A DNA stretch of 64,000 nucleotides from NCBI RefSeq assembly GCF_027213785.1, contig NZ_JAPWGO010000012.1, positions 59,302-123,301 on the forward strand. The letters are read 5' to 3'. Below, one piece after another: positions 26,481-35,171 of this stretch. How positions within the stretch are numbered: the first letter of the stretch is position 1; each line of letters starts with the position of its first letter. The translations under genes were made by a program, and so were the position numbers. The stretch is from Limimaricola sp. G21655-S1 (GTDB taxonomy: Bacteria > Pseudomonadota > Alphaproteobacteria > Rhodobacterales > Rhodobacteraceae). Under the pieces are notes generated by a model. The model worked only from the letters and a program-made list of their open reading frames with translations, was not told where the DNA came from and made no database searches.

Positions 26481-27359
26481 ATGGCTTTTGACGGATTTGC
26501 GGACCAGTCGATGACCCGCAACGCGATGCGGGCAGAACTCCTAGACGCCGAAACCGAGCTGCGACTCGCCTATGCCTGGCGCGACCAGCGTTGTGAGAAA
26601 TCGCTGCACCGGCTCATCACCGCCTATATGCGCCTCGCCATCTCCATGGCTTCGAAATTCCGCCGCTACGGCGCGCCGATGAACGACCTCATTCAGGAGG
26701 CCTCGCTTGGTCTCATGAAGGCGGCCGATAAGTTCGACCCCGATCGCGGCGTGCGCTTCTCGACCTATGCCGTCTGGTGGATCAAGGCGTCGATCCAGGA
26801 CTACGTGATGCGCAACTGGTCGATGGTGCGCACCGGCTCGACCTCTTCCCAGAAATCGCTGTTCTTCAATATGCGCCGGGTGCAGGCCCGGATCGAGCGC
26901 GAGGCCGCGGCCGAAGGGCGCGAGCTCGATGGCGCGACGCTGCGCAAGATGATCGCCAAGGAGGTGGGCGTACCGCTCGCCGACGTGGAGATGATGGAGG
27001 GTCGCCTGTCCGGGTCCGATTTCTCGCTCAACGCGACGCAATCGACCGAGGATGAGGGGCGTGAATGGATCGAGGCGCTGGAAGACGAAGGCATTCAGGC
27101 AGCGGAGCTGGTCCAGAACAACCACGACACCGACATGCTGCGCCAATGGCTGCTCTCGGCGCTCTCGGCACTCAATGCCCGCGAGCAGTTCATCGTGCGC
27201 GAGCGCAAGCTGCGCGACGAGCCGCGTACGCTCGAAAGCCTCGGCGACGAGTTGGGCCTGTCGAAGGAGCGGGTGCGCCAGCTCGAGGCGGCCGCCTTCG
27301 GCAAGATGCGCCGCAGCCTCGAGACGCAGTCGCGCGAGGTCCGCGGCTTCTTCGCCTGA
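26481..27359 (+). CDS. rpoH: RNA polymerase sigma-32 family factor (RpoH, RpoH-II-like)
   Basis: A 292-residue group 3 heat-shock sigma factor. Region 2 is complete (RLAISMASKFRRYGAPMNDLIQEASLGLMKAADKFDPDRGVRFSTYA), the RpoH box appears as SSQKSLFFNMRR (about 125-136), and region 4 ends LGLSKERVRQLEAAAFGKMR. The extended RpoH box and N-terminus resemble RpoH-II of Rhodobacter, which controls photooxidative and oxidative stress genes; that subgroup call is from memory. It stands alone after a divergent intergenic region with cobU that holds a weak EcfG-like site. Confidence 0.88.
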   Translation: MAFDGFADQSMTRNAMRAELLDAETELRLAYAWRDQRCEKSLHRLITAYMRLAISMASKFRRYGAPMNDLIQEASLGLMKAADKFDPDRGVRFSTYAVWWIKASIQDYVMRNWSMVRTGSTSSQKSLFFNMRRVQARIEREAAAEGRELDGATLRKMIAKEVGVPLADVEMMEGRLSGSDFSLNATQSTEDEGREWIEALEDEGIQAAELVQNNHDTDMLRQWLLSALSALNAREQFIVRERKLRDEPRTLESLGDELGLSKERVRQLEAAAFGKMRRSLETQSREVRGFFA

Positions 27360-27424
27360 GCCGCCGATTGCCCCCGCCGCATCAAAGCCCTAGGGTCGCC
27401 CCGCATTGACTGCGGGGCGAAGCC

Positions 27425-28648
27425 ATGTCGCACATCCTCCTGATCATCGGCGGCGGCATCGCGGCCTACAAGTCGCTGGAGCTGATCCGGCAGCTATCGA
27501 AGGCGGGTCATGAGGTGACGCCGGTCATGACCGAAAGCGCGGCCCAGTTCGTCACGCCGCTCTCGGTCTCGGCCCTCGCAGGCAGAAAGGTTCACGAGGC
27601 GCTGTTCGACCTGACCGCCGAGGCGGAGATGGGGCATATCCAGCTGTCGCGCGTGGCCGACCTGTTGGTGGTAGCCCCCGCCACGGCCGAAATGATGGCC
27701 AAGATGGCGCAGGGCCGGGCTTCGGATCTCGCCTCGACGCTGCTCCTCGCCACCGACACGCCGGTGCTGATCGCGCCCGCGATGAACGTCCGGATGTGGG
27801 AGCATCCCGCGACCCGGCGCAACCTCGCGACCTTGAAGGGCGACGGTGTCATGGTGGTCGGCCCCGACGAGGGCGAGATGGCCTGCGGCGAATACGGGCC
27901 GGGGCGGATGTCCGAACCCGCCGCGATCCTCGCCGCGATCGAGGCCGCTCTCGCTCCCGCCGATCGTCCGCTTTCGGGGCGTCATGTGCTTGTCACCTCG
28001 GGGCCTACCCATGAGCCGATCGACCCGGTGCGCTATATCGCCAACCGCTCATCGGGTGCGCAGGGCGCGGCCATCGCGACGGCGCTGCTGCGGCTGGGGG
28101 CGCGGGTCACCTTCGTGACCGGCCCGGCCAGCGCCGCCCCGCCGGAAGGCGCGGAGATCGTGGCGGTCGAAACCGCAGCCGAGATGCTCGCCGCCGTTGA
28201 GGCGGCGCTGCCCGCCGACGCGGCGATCTTTGCCGCAGCCGTGGCCGACTGGCGTGTCGGGACCGCTTCGGATCGAAAGATCAAGAAGCGCGCCGGGGCG
28301 CTGCCCGACCTGTCGCTGGCCGAGAATGCCGACATCCTTGCGCGGGTCGCGGGCATGGCGGTGGGACGGCCCGAGCTCGTCGTGGGCTTTGCCGCCGAGA
28401 CCGATGACGTGATCGCCAACGCCACCGCCAAGCGGGCGCGCAAGGGGTGTGACTGGATTGTCGCCAATGACGTCTCCCCGGGCACCGGGATCATGGGTGG
28501 CACCGAGAACGCGGTGACGCTGATCACCGAGGAAGGGGCCGAGGAATGGCCCCGCATGGCCAAGCGTGCGGTGGCCGAGCGGCTCGCGCAGAAGCTGGCT
28601 GAGGCGCTGGGCCCGGTCGGCGGGACCGCCTCCGGCGGGCGTATTTGA
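27425..28648 (+). CDS. coaBC: CoaBC: phosphopantothenoylcysteine decarboxylase/phosphopantothenate-cysteine ligase
   Basis: A 407-residue bifunctional coenzyme A enzyme. The N-terminal flavoprotein (CoaC) half starts LLIIGGGIAAYKSLELIRQL and contains the catalytic His in EMGHIQLSR, the substrate clamp APAMNVRMW and the active cysteine in ACGEYGPGRM. The CoaB half begins near residue 185 (HVLVTSGPTHEPIDPVRYIANRSSG) and keeps AAVADWR and the Lys pair IKKR. Pantothenate for this step comes from panBC at 37-38 kb. dut follows after 6 bases. Confidence 0.95.
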   Translation: MSHILLIIGGGIAAYKSLELIRQLSKAGHEVTPVMTESAAQFVTPLSVSALAGRKVHEALFDLTAEAEMGHIQLSRVADLLVVAPATAEMMAKMAQGRASDLASTLLLATDTPVLIAPAMNVRMWEHPATRRNLATLKGDGVMVVGPDEGEMACGEYGPGRMSEPAAILAAIEAALAPADRPLSGRHVLVTSGPTHEPIDPVRYIANRSSGAQGAAIATALLRLGARVTFVTGPASAAPPEGAEIVAVETAAEMLAAVEAALPADAAIFAAAVADWRVGTASDRKIKKRAGALPDLSLAENADILARVAGMAVGRPELVVGFAAETDDVIANATAKRARKGCDWIVANDVSPGTGIMGGTENAVTLITEEGAEEWPRMAKRAVAERLAQKLAEALGPVGGTASGGRI

Positions 28649-28654
28649 GGAAAG

Positions 28655-29137
28655 ATGAACATGGGATCGCGCATCGGGGTGAGGCTGTGCTGGACCGACA
28701 CGGCGGACCGGTCGCTGCCGCTGCCGACCTACCAGACGGCGGGGGCGGCGGGGGCGGATCTGGTGGCCAATCTCGACCCGCATGACCGCGAGGCGGGGAT
28801 CCCGCTCGTCCCGGGTGCCCGCGCTCTGGTGCCCACGGGGCTGCGCGTCGCGGTGCCCGAAGGCTATGAGTTGCAGCTGCGGCCGCGGTCGGGGCTGGCG
28901 CTGAAGCACGGCATCACCCTGCCGAACAGCCCCGGCACCATCGACAGCGACTATCGCGGGCCCTTGGGGGTGATCGTCATGAATGCCGGGCAGGAAAGCT
29001 TTACCATCGCCCATGGCATGCGCATCGCCCAAGCGGTGCTGGCGCCCGTGGTCACGGCGGTCTTCGATCTGGCCACGGATCTCGACGACACGGCGCGCGG
29101 GCAGGGCGGCTTCGGCTCGACCGGAGGCATCGCATGA
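28655..29137 (+). CDS. dut: dUTP diphosphatase
   Basis: A 160-residue trimeric dUTPase hydrolysing dUTP to dUMP and pyrophosphate. All five motifs are visible: [50 protein letters not shown] and the C-terminal arm [19 protein letters not shown] just upstream is the ribosome site. The stop overlaps the moeB start by four bases, and coaBC lies 6 bases before, so coaBC-dut-moeB are cotranscribed. Confidence 0.95.
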   Translation: MNMGSRIGVRLCWTDTADRSLPLPTYQTAGAAGADLVANLDPHDREAGIPLVPGARALVPTGLRVAVPEGYELQLRPRSGLALKHGITLPNSPGTIDSDYRGPLGVIVMNAGQESFTIAHGMRIAQAVLAPVVTAVFDLATDLDDTARGQGGFGSTGGIA

Positions 29138-30195
29138 TCCTGGTCGGCGTGATGATCGCCGCGCTTTGGGGCATCGGCGCGCTGACCGGCGCGCCGCGCC
29201 GCGCCCGGCTCTACATGATCGGTCTCTTGATGACCGGCGTGATCGCCGCGCATCTGGTGCTGCCCGACGGTCATCCGCTGCGCGAGGCGATGGGCGGCGA
29301 AGCGGCGTTCTGGCTGCTGCTCCTGGCGGGTGGCGCGCTGGTCTGGCTTTATTCCAAGGGGCTGCGGCGGTTGAAAGCGCGTGCGGCACCTGCCGCCGTT
29401 CCGGCCCCGCGCAAGGGGTTCTCGGAAACCGAACTGACCCGCTATGCGCGCCACATCACCCTGCGCGAGATCGGCGGGCCGGGGCAGGGTGCGCTCAGGC
29501 GCGCGAAAGTGCTGGTCGTAGGCGCGGGTGGCCTGGGCTGCCCGGCGCTGACCTATCTCGCGGCCTCGGGCGTCGGCACCATCGGCGTGATCGACGACGA
29601 CGCGGTGGATCTGAGCAATCTCGGGCGGCAGGTGCTGTTCGACGAGGCGCAGATCGGCATGCCCAAGGTCCACGCCGCCGCCGCCAAGCTGCGCGCGCAG
29701 AACCCGCATGTTGAGATCCGGCCCTATGAACGCCGCCTGACGCCCGAGATCGCCGGGGATCTCTTCGAGGATTACGACCTCGTGCTCGACGGCACCGACA
29801 ACTTCGCCACCCGCGAGGCGGTCAACGCCGCCGCCGTCGCGACCGCCAAGCCGCTCGTGGCGGCGGCCCTGACCCAGTGGGAGGGGCAGATCTCGCTCTA
29901 CGAGCCGGCGCGCGGCACGCCCTGCTGGGCCTGCGTCTTTCCCGAGCGGCCCCACCCCTCGCTCATCCCCTCCTGCGCCGAGGCGGGGGTGTTGTCGCCG
30001 CTGCCGGGCATCGTCGGCGCGACGATGGCGGCCGAGGCGATCAAGCGGCTGACGGGGGCGGGCGAGACGCTGGCGGGGCGGCTGGCGATCATCGACACGC
30101 TCTATGCCGAGAACCGCAGCATCGCGATCCGGCCCCGCTCGGGCTGCCCGGTCTGCGGCGGGCGGGGGCTGGAAGCGGGGGCCGTGGGCCCATAG
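29134..30195 (+). CDS. moeB: Membrane-anchored MoeB/ThiF family adenylyltransferase
   Basis: A 353-residue protein with two parts. Residues 1-75 contain three hydrophobic segments (about 2-19, 25-43, 56-73) and a basic KGLRRLKAR border, predicting a membrane anchor. From residue 96 there is a complete ThiF/MoeB domain: [19 protein letters not shown], the nucleotide loop [12 protein letters not shown] (128-139), [13 protein letters not shown], and zinc-binding CxxC pairs in PCWACVFP and GCPVCGG. MoeB adenylates MoaD for molybdopterin synthesis. Xanthine dehydrogenase encoded near 50 kb needs this cofactor. ThiS activation is an alternative. Confidence 0.87.
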   Translation: MILVGVMIAALWGIGALTGAPRRARLYMIGLLMTGVIAAHLVLPDGHPLREAMGGEAAFWLLLLAGGALVWLYSKGLRRLKARAAPAAVPAPRKGFSETELTRYARHITLREIGGPGQGALRRAKVLVVGAGGLGCPALTYLAASGVGTIGVIDDDAVDLSNLGRQVLFDEAQIGMPKVHAAAAKLRAQNPHVEIRPYERRLTPEIAGDLFEDYDLVLDGTDNFATREAVNAAAVATAKPLVAAALTQWEGQISLYEPARGTPCWACVFPERPHPSLIPSCAEAGVLSPLPGIVGATMAAEAIKRLTGAGETLAGRLAIIDTLYAENRSIAIRPRSGCPVCGGRGLEAGAVGP

Positions 30196-30218
30196 GTTTC
30201 CCGACAAAGGAGACCTGC

Positions 30219-32234
30219 ATGACCAATCCGCTACTGGCGCCCTGGGACACGCCCTTCGGCCTGCCGCCCTATGACCGCATCGAAGACGATCACTGGATGC
30301 CCGCGGCGGAGGCGGTGATCGCCGAGGCGCGAGCCGCCGTCGAGGCGATCGCCGCCAACTCCGAGCCGCCCAGCTTCGACAACACCATCGCCGCGCTGGA
30401 GATGTCCGATGAGGGCATGGGCCGGGTGTTCGGCGCCTTCTACGCCGTGGCCGGCGCCGACAGCACGCCGGCGCGCCAGTCGCTCCAACGTGATTTCGCG
30501 CCGATGCTCTCGGCCCATACGTCATGGGTGATCGGCAACCGCGCGCTGTTCGAGCGGATCGATACGCTCTGGCAATCGCGCGAGACGCTCGACCTCGATC
30601 GGGAGGCAGCGCGGGTGCTGATGCTGACGCATCGCCGCTTCGTGCGGGCCGGGGCGCGGCTCGAAGGCACGCAGGCGGAGCGCATGGCCGAGATCCGCGC
30701 CCGGCTCTCGGTGCTGGGCACCCAGTTCTCGCAGAACCTGCTCGCGGACGAGGCGGGCTGGACCATGCCGTTGTCGCCCGAAGCGCTGGCGCCGCTGCCC
30801 GCCGGTCTGCGGTCGGCCGCGAAATCCGCCGGTGGCGAGAACGGGCCGATCATCACCCTGTCGCGTTCGCTGGTGGTGCCGTTCCTGCAATATTCCCCGG
30901 ACCGGGCACTGCGGAAGAAGGCTTTTGAGGCGTGGACCGCGCGGGGCAGGAATGGCGGCGAAACCGACAACCGCGCCATCGCCGCCGAAACGCTGAAGCT
31001 ACGCGAGGAACGCGCGAAGCTTCTGGGCCACGGCGACTACGCCGCGTGGAAGCTCGAAACCGAGATGGCGGGGGATTCGCAATCCGTGCGCGAGCTTCTG
31101 CACGCGGTCTGGGAGCCGGCGCGCGCGGCGGCCGAAGCCGATGCCGCGATCTACGAGGAGATGCTGCGTGCCGACGGGCATGAGGGGCCGCTGGAGCCCT
31201 GGGACTGGCGCTACTATGCCGAGGCCCGCCGCCGGGCCGAGCACGAGATCGATGACGGCACGCTCAAGCCCTATCTCCAGCTCGACCTGATGATCGAGGC
31301 CGCCTTTTCGGTGGCGCAGCGCCTGTTCGGAATCGAGGCGCGGGAGATCGAGGCACCGCTCTACCACCCGGATGCCCGCGCCTTCGAGATCACCCGGGAC
31401 GGCAAGCACCTTGCCGTCTTCATCGGCGACTGGTTCGCCCGGCCGTCCAAGCGCTCCGGTGCGTGGTGCACGACGATGCGCCAGCAGCACCGCATGGGCG
31501 GGCAGGAGGTGCGGCCGCTGGTGCTCAACGTGTGCAACTTCGCCAAGCCCGACGCGGGCGAACCGGCGCTGCTCTCCTTCGACGATGCGCGCACCCTCTT
31601 CCACGAGTTCGGTCACGCGCTGCACCAGATGCTGTCCGACGTGACATGGGAGAGCATCTCGGGCACCTCGGTGGCGCGCGATTTCGTCGAACTGCCGAGC
31701 CAGCTTTTCGAGCATTGGCTCGAAGTGCCGCAGGTGCTGCGCGAGTTCGCCACCCATGCCGAGACCGGCGCGCCGATGCCCGAGGCGCTGATGGAAAAGA
31801 TGCTGGCGGCGGCGAATTTCGACCAAGGTTTCGCCACGGTCGAACAGACGGCCTCGGCCATCGTCGATCTCGAGTTTCATTGCGGCCCGGCCCCCGCCGA
31901 CCCGATGCAACGACAGGCGGAACTGCTGGAGGAGATCCGCATGCCCCGCGCCATCGCGATGCGCCACGCCACGCCGCATTTCGCGCATGTCTTCTCGGGC
32001 GACGGCTATGCGGCGGGCTATTACAGCTACCTGTGGTCCGAGATGATGGATGCGGACGCCTTCGAAGCGTTCCGCGAGACCGGCGATCCCTTCGATCCCG
32101 ATACCGCGCGCAGGCTCGAGGCGCATGTGCTGTCACGCGGCGGCTCCGAGGAGGCCGGGGTGCTCTACGAGCGGTTCCGGGGCGCGACGCCGAGCGTCGA
32201 GGCCCTCTTGAAGGGGCGGGGACTGGCGGCCTGA
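30219..32234 (+). CDS. M3 family zinc oligopeptidase (Dcp/OpdA-like)
   Basis: A 671-residue cytoplasmic zinc metallopeptidase. The HEFGH zinc motif lies at about 462-466 (DARTLFHEFGHALHQML), with the third ligand Glu in the downstream FVELPSQLFEHW helix. The substrate loop GYAAGYYSYLWSEMMDAD is the typical M3 segment. Length and the MTNPLLAPWDTPFGLPPYD opening fit peptidyl-dipeptidase Dcp/oligopeptidase A. It probably trims peptides from protein turnover or uptake. AAGGAGA upstream of the ATG fixes the start. It closes the coaBC-dut-moeB strand group. Confidence 0.92.
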   Translation: MTNPLLAPWDTPFGLPPYDRIEDDHWMPAAEAVIAEARAAVEAIAANSEPPSFDNTIAALEMSDEGMGRVFGAFYAVAGADSTPARQSLQRDFAPMLSAHTSWVIGNRALFERIDTLWQSRETLDLDREAARVLMLTHRRFVRAGARLEGTQAERMAEIRARLSVLGTQFSQNLLADEAGWTMPLSPEALAPLPAGLRSAAKSAGGENGPIITLSRSLVVPFLQYSPDRALRKKAFEAWTARGRNGGETDNRAIAAETLKLREERAKLLGHGDYAAWKLETEMAGDSQSVRELLHAVWEPARAAAEADAAIYEEMLRADGHEGPLEPWDWRYYAEARRRAEHEIDDGTLKPYLQLDLMIEAAFSVAQRLFGIEAREIEAPLYHPDARAFEITRDGKHLAVFIGDWFARPSKRSGAWCTTMRQQHRMGGQEVRPLVLNVCNFAKPDAGEPALLSFDDARTLFHEFGHALHQMLSDVTWESISGTSVARDFVELPSQLFEHWLEVPQVLREFATHAETGAPMPEALMEKMLAAANFDQGFATVEQTASAIVDLEFHCGPAPADPMQRQAELLEEIRMPRAIAMRHATPHFAHVFSGDGYAAGYYSYLWSEMMDADAFEAFRETGDPFDPDTARRLEAHVLSRGGSEEAGVLYERFRGATPSVEALLKGRGLAA

Positions 32235-32271
32235 GCTGACGCAAGGGGAAGGCCGGAGCGGGACGGGGCGG

Positions 32272-32296
32272 GGAACTGCGCTGCGCCCGGCCCGTT
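32272..32296 (+). promoter_or_regulatory. EcfG-type promoter upstream of the PRC-barrel gene
   Basis: GGAAC (32272-32276), 16 bases, then CGTT (32293-32296), an exact match to the alphaproteobacterial general-stress sigma factor EcfG consensus GGAAC-N16/17-CGTT. It ends 36 bases before the start codon of the PRC-barrel gene. Confidence 0.7.
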
Positions 32297-32332
32297 GAGT
32301 CGGCAACACGGACCAAGAAAGGAACGCCCAAG

Positions 32333-32794
32333 ATGAAACTCATCACCGCAAGCGCCCTCGCCCTTTCCGTCGCCGCCACCGGCGCGCTGGCCGAAAGCCA
32401 CGTCATGACCGAGACCCCGGCGATGACGAGCGCCGACATGTCGGGCATGCAGGGGGATCTGATCCGGACCCGCGACATCACCGGCGGGGCGATCTACACC
32501 ATCAACGAGGCCGATGACGAAGGCTGGGACGGCGTCAGCGCCTATGACGAGCTTGGCGCGGACTGGAACGAGATCGGCGAGATCGAGGACGTGGTCCTGT
32601 CGAGCGACGGCCAGATGGTCGGCGTGGTGGCCGAGGTCGGCGGCTTTCTCGACATCGCGGACAAGCACGTGATGCTGGCCACCGGCGATGTCCGCCTCGT
32701 CGCCGTCGACGATGCGACCTATGCGATCGTGACCCGCCTGAGCGAAGAGGAGCTGGAAGCACTCGAAGGCGTGGATGAAGGCTTCTGGGACTGA
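32333..32794 (+). CDS. Exported PRC-barrel domain protein
   Basis: A 153-residue protein with a signal peptide (about 1-20, ALAES cleavage region) and a Met/Thr-rich acidic linker. A PRC-barrel-like domain covers about 43-120 (RTRDITGGAIYTINE..., WNEIGEIEDVVLSSDGQMVGVVAEVGGFLDI), and the tail is acidic. PRC-barrel proteins with signal peptides are recurrent members of general stress regulons in alphaproteobacteria; molecular function is unknown. The upstream EcfG-type promoter fits that picture, and a strong intrinsic terminator makes it a single-gene unit. Confidence 0.88.
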   Translation: MKLITASALALSVAATGALAESHVMTETPAMTSADMSGMQGDLIRTRDITGGAIYTINEADDEGWDGVSAYDELGADWNEIGEIEDVVLSSDGQMVGVVAEVGGFLDIADKHVMLATGDVRLVAVDDATYAIVTRLSEEELEALEGVDEGFWD

Positions 32795-32825
32795 GTGTCC
32801 CGGTAGTGCCCGAAGGGCAACGAGG

Positions 32826-32852
32826 GGGGCGCGGTTTTCCGCGCCCCTTTTT
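32826..32852 (+). terminator. Strong intrinsic terminator of the PRC-barrel gene
   Basis: A perfect 9-bp GC stem (GGGGCGCGG / CCGCGCCCC) with a TTTT loop is followed directly by five Ts, 31 bases after the stop codon. This is a textbook rho-independent terminator. Confidence 0.9.
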
Positions 32853-32866
32853 CGTGGCCGCGCGGA

Positions 32867-33118
32867 TCAGACCGCCTTGCGATGCGCCTCGGCGGCTTCG
32901 AAGATGTGGTGCATCTCGTCGGCGAGGGCACCCTCGATCGACAGGCCTTCGCCGGGCACCGCGCCCGGGTCTTCTTCGTCGGCGATCATGTGGCTGCGGT
33001 CGCGGATGTAATCGCGCAGCTCGTCGCCCGCCGGCCCCTCGAGCGCGGCGACCAGCCGGGCAAGCACCTTGCGCTGGGCCAGGAGACGGCCTTCGAGCGT
33101 ATCTGGATTGGCGGACAT
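32867..33118 (-). CDS. Small hypothetical cytoplasmic protein, stress-promoter driven
   Basis: An 83-residue acidic protein (MSANPDTLEGRLLAQRKVLARLVAAL...) predicted to be mainly helical, without signal or membrane segments. The middle GDELRDYIRDRSHMIADEEDPG is strongly charged. I do not recognise the family. A GGAAC-N17-CGTT promoter ends 35 bases before its start codon, divergent from and nearly touching the promoter of the next gene, so both should be induced together under general stress. Codon use is native. Confidence 0.78.
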   Translation of the reverse strand: MSANPDTLEGRLLAQRKVLARLVAALEGPAGDELRDYIRDRSHMIADEEDPGAVPGEGLSIEGALADEMHHIFEAAEAHRKAV

Positions 33119-33153
33119 GAGCGGCCTCCGGGTTTGGTTGATCCTGTTGGGCC

Positions 33154-33179
33154 AACGTTGGCTGAGGGTGGGACGTTCC
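33154..33179 (-). promoter_or_regulatory. EcfG-type promoter of the 83-aa gene (minus strand)
   Basis: On the minus strand GGAAC (33179-33175), 17 bases, CGTT (33157-33154). It ends 35 bases upstream of the start codon. Its -35 abuts that of the divergent promoter, forming GTTCCCGGAAC. Confidence 0.68.
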
Positions 33180-33180
33180 C

Positions 33181-33205
33181 GGAACGCGCGTGTCTGTCAG
33201 GCGTT
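33181..33205 (+). promoter_or_regulatory. EcfG-type promoter of the 99-aa membrane protein gene
   Basis: GGAAC (33181-33185), 16 bases, CGTT (33202-33205), ending 32 bases before the ATG. Back to back with the minus-strand promoter; the two -35 elements are separated by a single C. Confidence 0.7.
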
Positions 33206-33237
33206 TCCTCCCCGAGGAGAGGCATCGGAGGCACGTC

Positions 33238-33537
33238 ATGCGACACCACGGAAAACGCGGGCCCGCGCTTTTGCCGACGCTGGCCCTTCTGGGCGGCGCG
33301 GTCTGGCTGCTCCGGCGCTATCGCGGCGAGATCCGTGAAGCGGCCGAGGCCGGGATGGACCGGATGCAGGCCAGCCGGGCCCGCCATCGAGGCTACGCCG
33401 CTTTCGCCCATGACGATGGCGGGCCGGTGCGGCAGGCCGGGCGCGAGGAAATGCGCGATCCGCCGCGGCGCTGGGACCTGCAGGACGAGACGGCGGACGA
33501 AAGCTTTCCGGCCTCGGACCCGCCATCGAGCTACTGA
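33238..33537 (+). CDS. Small single-TM protein with SFPASDPPS tail
   Basis: A 99-residue protein. A basic N-terminus (MRHHGKRG) leads into one membrane segment (about 10-25, PTLALLGGAVWLLRRY), followed by a charged linker. The C-terminus DETADESFPASDPPSSY contains ESFPASDPPS, a tail I recall on many small alphaproteobacterial stress proteins of unknown role. GGAG seven bases upstream selects this ATG over one 48 bases earlier, which would lie inside the EcfG-type promoter. It is convergent with the CDF gene, with 2 bases between their stops. Confidence 0.78.
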   Translation: MRHHGKRGPALLPTLALLGGAVWLLRRYRGEIREAAEAGMDRMQASRARHRGYAAFAHDDGGPVRQAGREEMRDPPRRWDLQDETADESFPASDPPSSY

Positions 33538-33539
33538 CC

Positions 33540-34418
33540 TCAGACTGGGTCCTTGTGAATGATCACGTCGGCGCGCGGGTATCGGGCGAGGATTTCATGC
33601 TTGAGCGCAGCGCCGATGGCATGCGCCTCTTGCAGGCTCTGCGTGCCGTCGAGCTCGATATGCAGGTTTACGAAGACCCGGCCGCCGGAACGGCGTGTGC
33701 GCAGGTCGTGATGGCCGTGCACGCCCGGAAAATCGCTGGCGATCGCCTCGATCCCGGCGACGGTTTCGGCATCCACCGCCCGGTCCATCAGCGCGTCCCA
33801 GGCGTCGCGTCCGATGATCAGCGCGCCGCGCGCCATCAGCAGCGCCGCGCCGATCGCGACGACCGGGTCGACCCAGCCCAGCCCGAAGCGTCGCGAGGCC
33901 CATAGCGCGCCGATCGCGCCGAGCGCGGGCACGAGATCACCGAGGTAATGCAGCGAATCCGCCGCCACCACGCGGTTGCCGGTGGCGCGGGCCACGTGGC
34001 GCTGCCAGCCGACCAGGGCCAGCGTCAGCCCGATCGACAGCGACATCACCGCGATGCCCGCCCCTTCCGCGGTGGGCATCGCGGGGGCGGGGTTGGCGAG
34101 GCGCTGCGCCCCGGCACCGCCGATCAGCGCGGCCGAGGCGAGGATGAACAGGCATTGCCCCAGCGCCGCGAGGTCCTCGGCCGAGCCATGGCCGAAGGCG
34201 TGATCGTCATCGGCGGGCCGCGCCGCATAGGCGATCGCCGCCAGCGCGCCCAGCGACATCGCCAGATCCAGCGCCGAATCGGCCAGCGTCGCGGCGACCG
34301 AGAGGGCGCCGGTCTGGAACAGCGCCCAGAGCTTGGCCGCGATCAGGATCAGGGCTACCGCAACGGAGGCGATCCCGGCCGAAAGGTTCAGCCGGTCGTC
34401 GTCGCGCTGCGCTGCCAT
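33540..34418 (-). CDS. Cation diffusion facilitator (FieF-like metal exporter)
   Basis: A 292-residue CDF antiporter with six membrane segments and a C-terminal cytoplasmic metal-binding domain (about 205-292). The transport site is of FieF/YiiP type: Asp47 and Asp51 in LADSALD, and Asp154, His157 and Asp161 in ADSLHYLGDL. The FGHGSAEDLAAL loop is also canonical. Likely substrates are Zn(II) or Fe(II)/Mn(II). The frame stays open upstream, but the ATG chosen (MAAQRDDDRL) begins 4 bases after the SH3 gene ends, suggesting cotranscription. Confidence 0.9.
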   Translation of the reverse strand: MAAQRDDDRLNLSAGIASVAVALILIAAKLWALFQTGALSVAATLADSALDLAMSLGALAAIAYAARPADDDHAFGHGSAEDLAALGQCLFILASAALIGGAGAQRLANPAPAMPTAEGAGIAVMSLSIGLTLALVGWQRHVARATGNRVVAADSLHYLGDLVPALGAIGALWASRRFGLGWVDPVVAIGAALLMARGALIIGRDAWDALMDRAVDAETVAGIEAIASDFPGVHGHHDLRTRRSGGRVFVNLHIELDGTQSLQEAHAIGAALKHEILARYPRADVIIHKDPV

Positions 34419-34422
34419 GCGA

Positions 34423-35043
34423 TCAGTCCCGGATCTCGTCCGGAGCGACGCCCCAGATCTGCGTCTTGGGCGCCCAGCCCTTGTAGCCGCCGGCGGTGAG
34501 GCGGCACCAGTCCGGTTCGCATTCGCCCAGCCGCGCCACCACGCCGGCCTCGAGTTGCGCCACCACCGTGGCGTTCTCCTGCGGCCGGCTGCGCAGGGGC
34601 AGCAGCTCGGCATCGACGATCACCGTGCGCACGCCGGACAGCATCGCGTAATGCATCCAGCCGCCCACCCCCTCGCGGTCGGTGACGCGGCGCCAGTGGC
34701 CGTATTCGGCGGTCACCTGCAGCGGCATGTCGCGGCGCAGGAACACCCAGTCGATCCGGTGCGACAGCGACGGGCCGCGCCGGACATTGCCGCGATCGGT
34801 CGAAAGCGACACGAAGCGCGGCAGCGGCAGGTTGGTCTCGGGACCCCTCTCGGGCCCTTCCGGTACCGCGATCTCGCGCGGGGCGGCGGGCGAGGCGGGG
34901 GCGGGCGCCGGTTGGGGCGCCGCTGCCACGGTCTCCGACCGCTCGGGCCGGGGCTTGGGGCGGCTGCCCGGCACGTCCTGAGCCAGCACCGGCTGTGCCG
35001 CCAGAGCCAGCAGCAGCGTCACGATTGGTCCGAAATGCGTCAT
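34423..35043 (-). CDS. Exported SH3-domain protein
   Basis: A 206-residue secreted protein with a signal peptide (about 1-21, ending VLAQ) and a Pro/Ala-rich disordered linker (about 24-65). Two bacterial SH3-like halves follow (VSLSTDRGNVRRGPSLSHRIDW..., then GEREGVGGW-type and WCRLTAGGYKGWAPKTQIWGV). SH3_3/SH3_4 domains of this type bind cell-wall peptides or mediate protein contacts. No catalytic domain is attached, so it may tether to the envelope. It sits upstream of the CDF exporter on the same strand. Confidence 0.85.
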   Translation of the reverse strand: MTHFGPIVTLLLALAAQPVLAQDVPGSRPKPRPERSETVAAAPQPAPAPASPAAPREIAVPEGPERGPETNLPLPRFVSLSTDRGNVRRGPSLSHRIDWVFLRRDMPLQVTAEYGHWRRVTDREGVGGWMHYAMLSGVRTVIVDAELLPLRSRPQENATVVAQLEAGVVARLGECEPDWCRLTAGGYKGWAPKTQIWGVAPDEIRD

Positions 35044-35171
35044 CCGCGCCCTGTCCGTCTGGTCCCGATGCCGAGGCCACTGGCCCGCAGAAGGCGCGTT
35101 CTTGCGTCGCGCGCCCGGTCCCGGCACTCTGTCATGAAGCCGGTTCGGGGAAAAGCGCAAGGGACGTTCGC

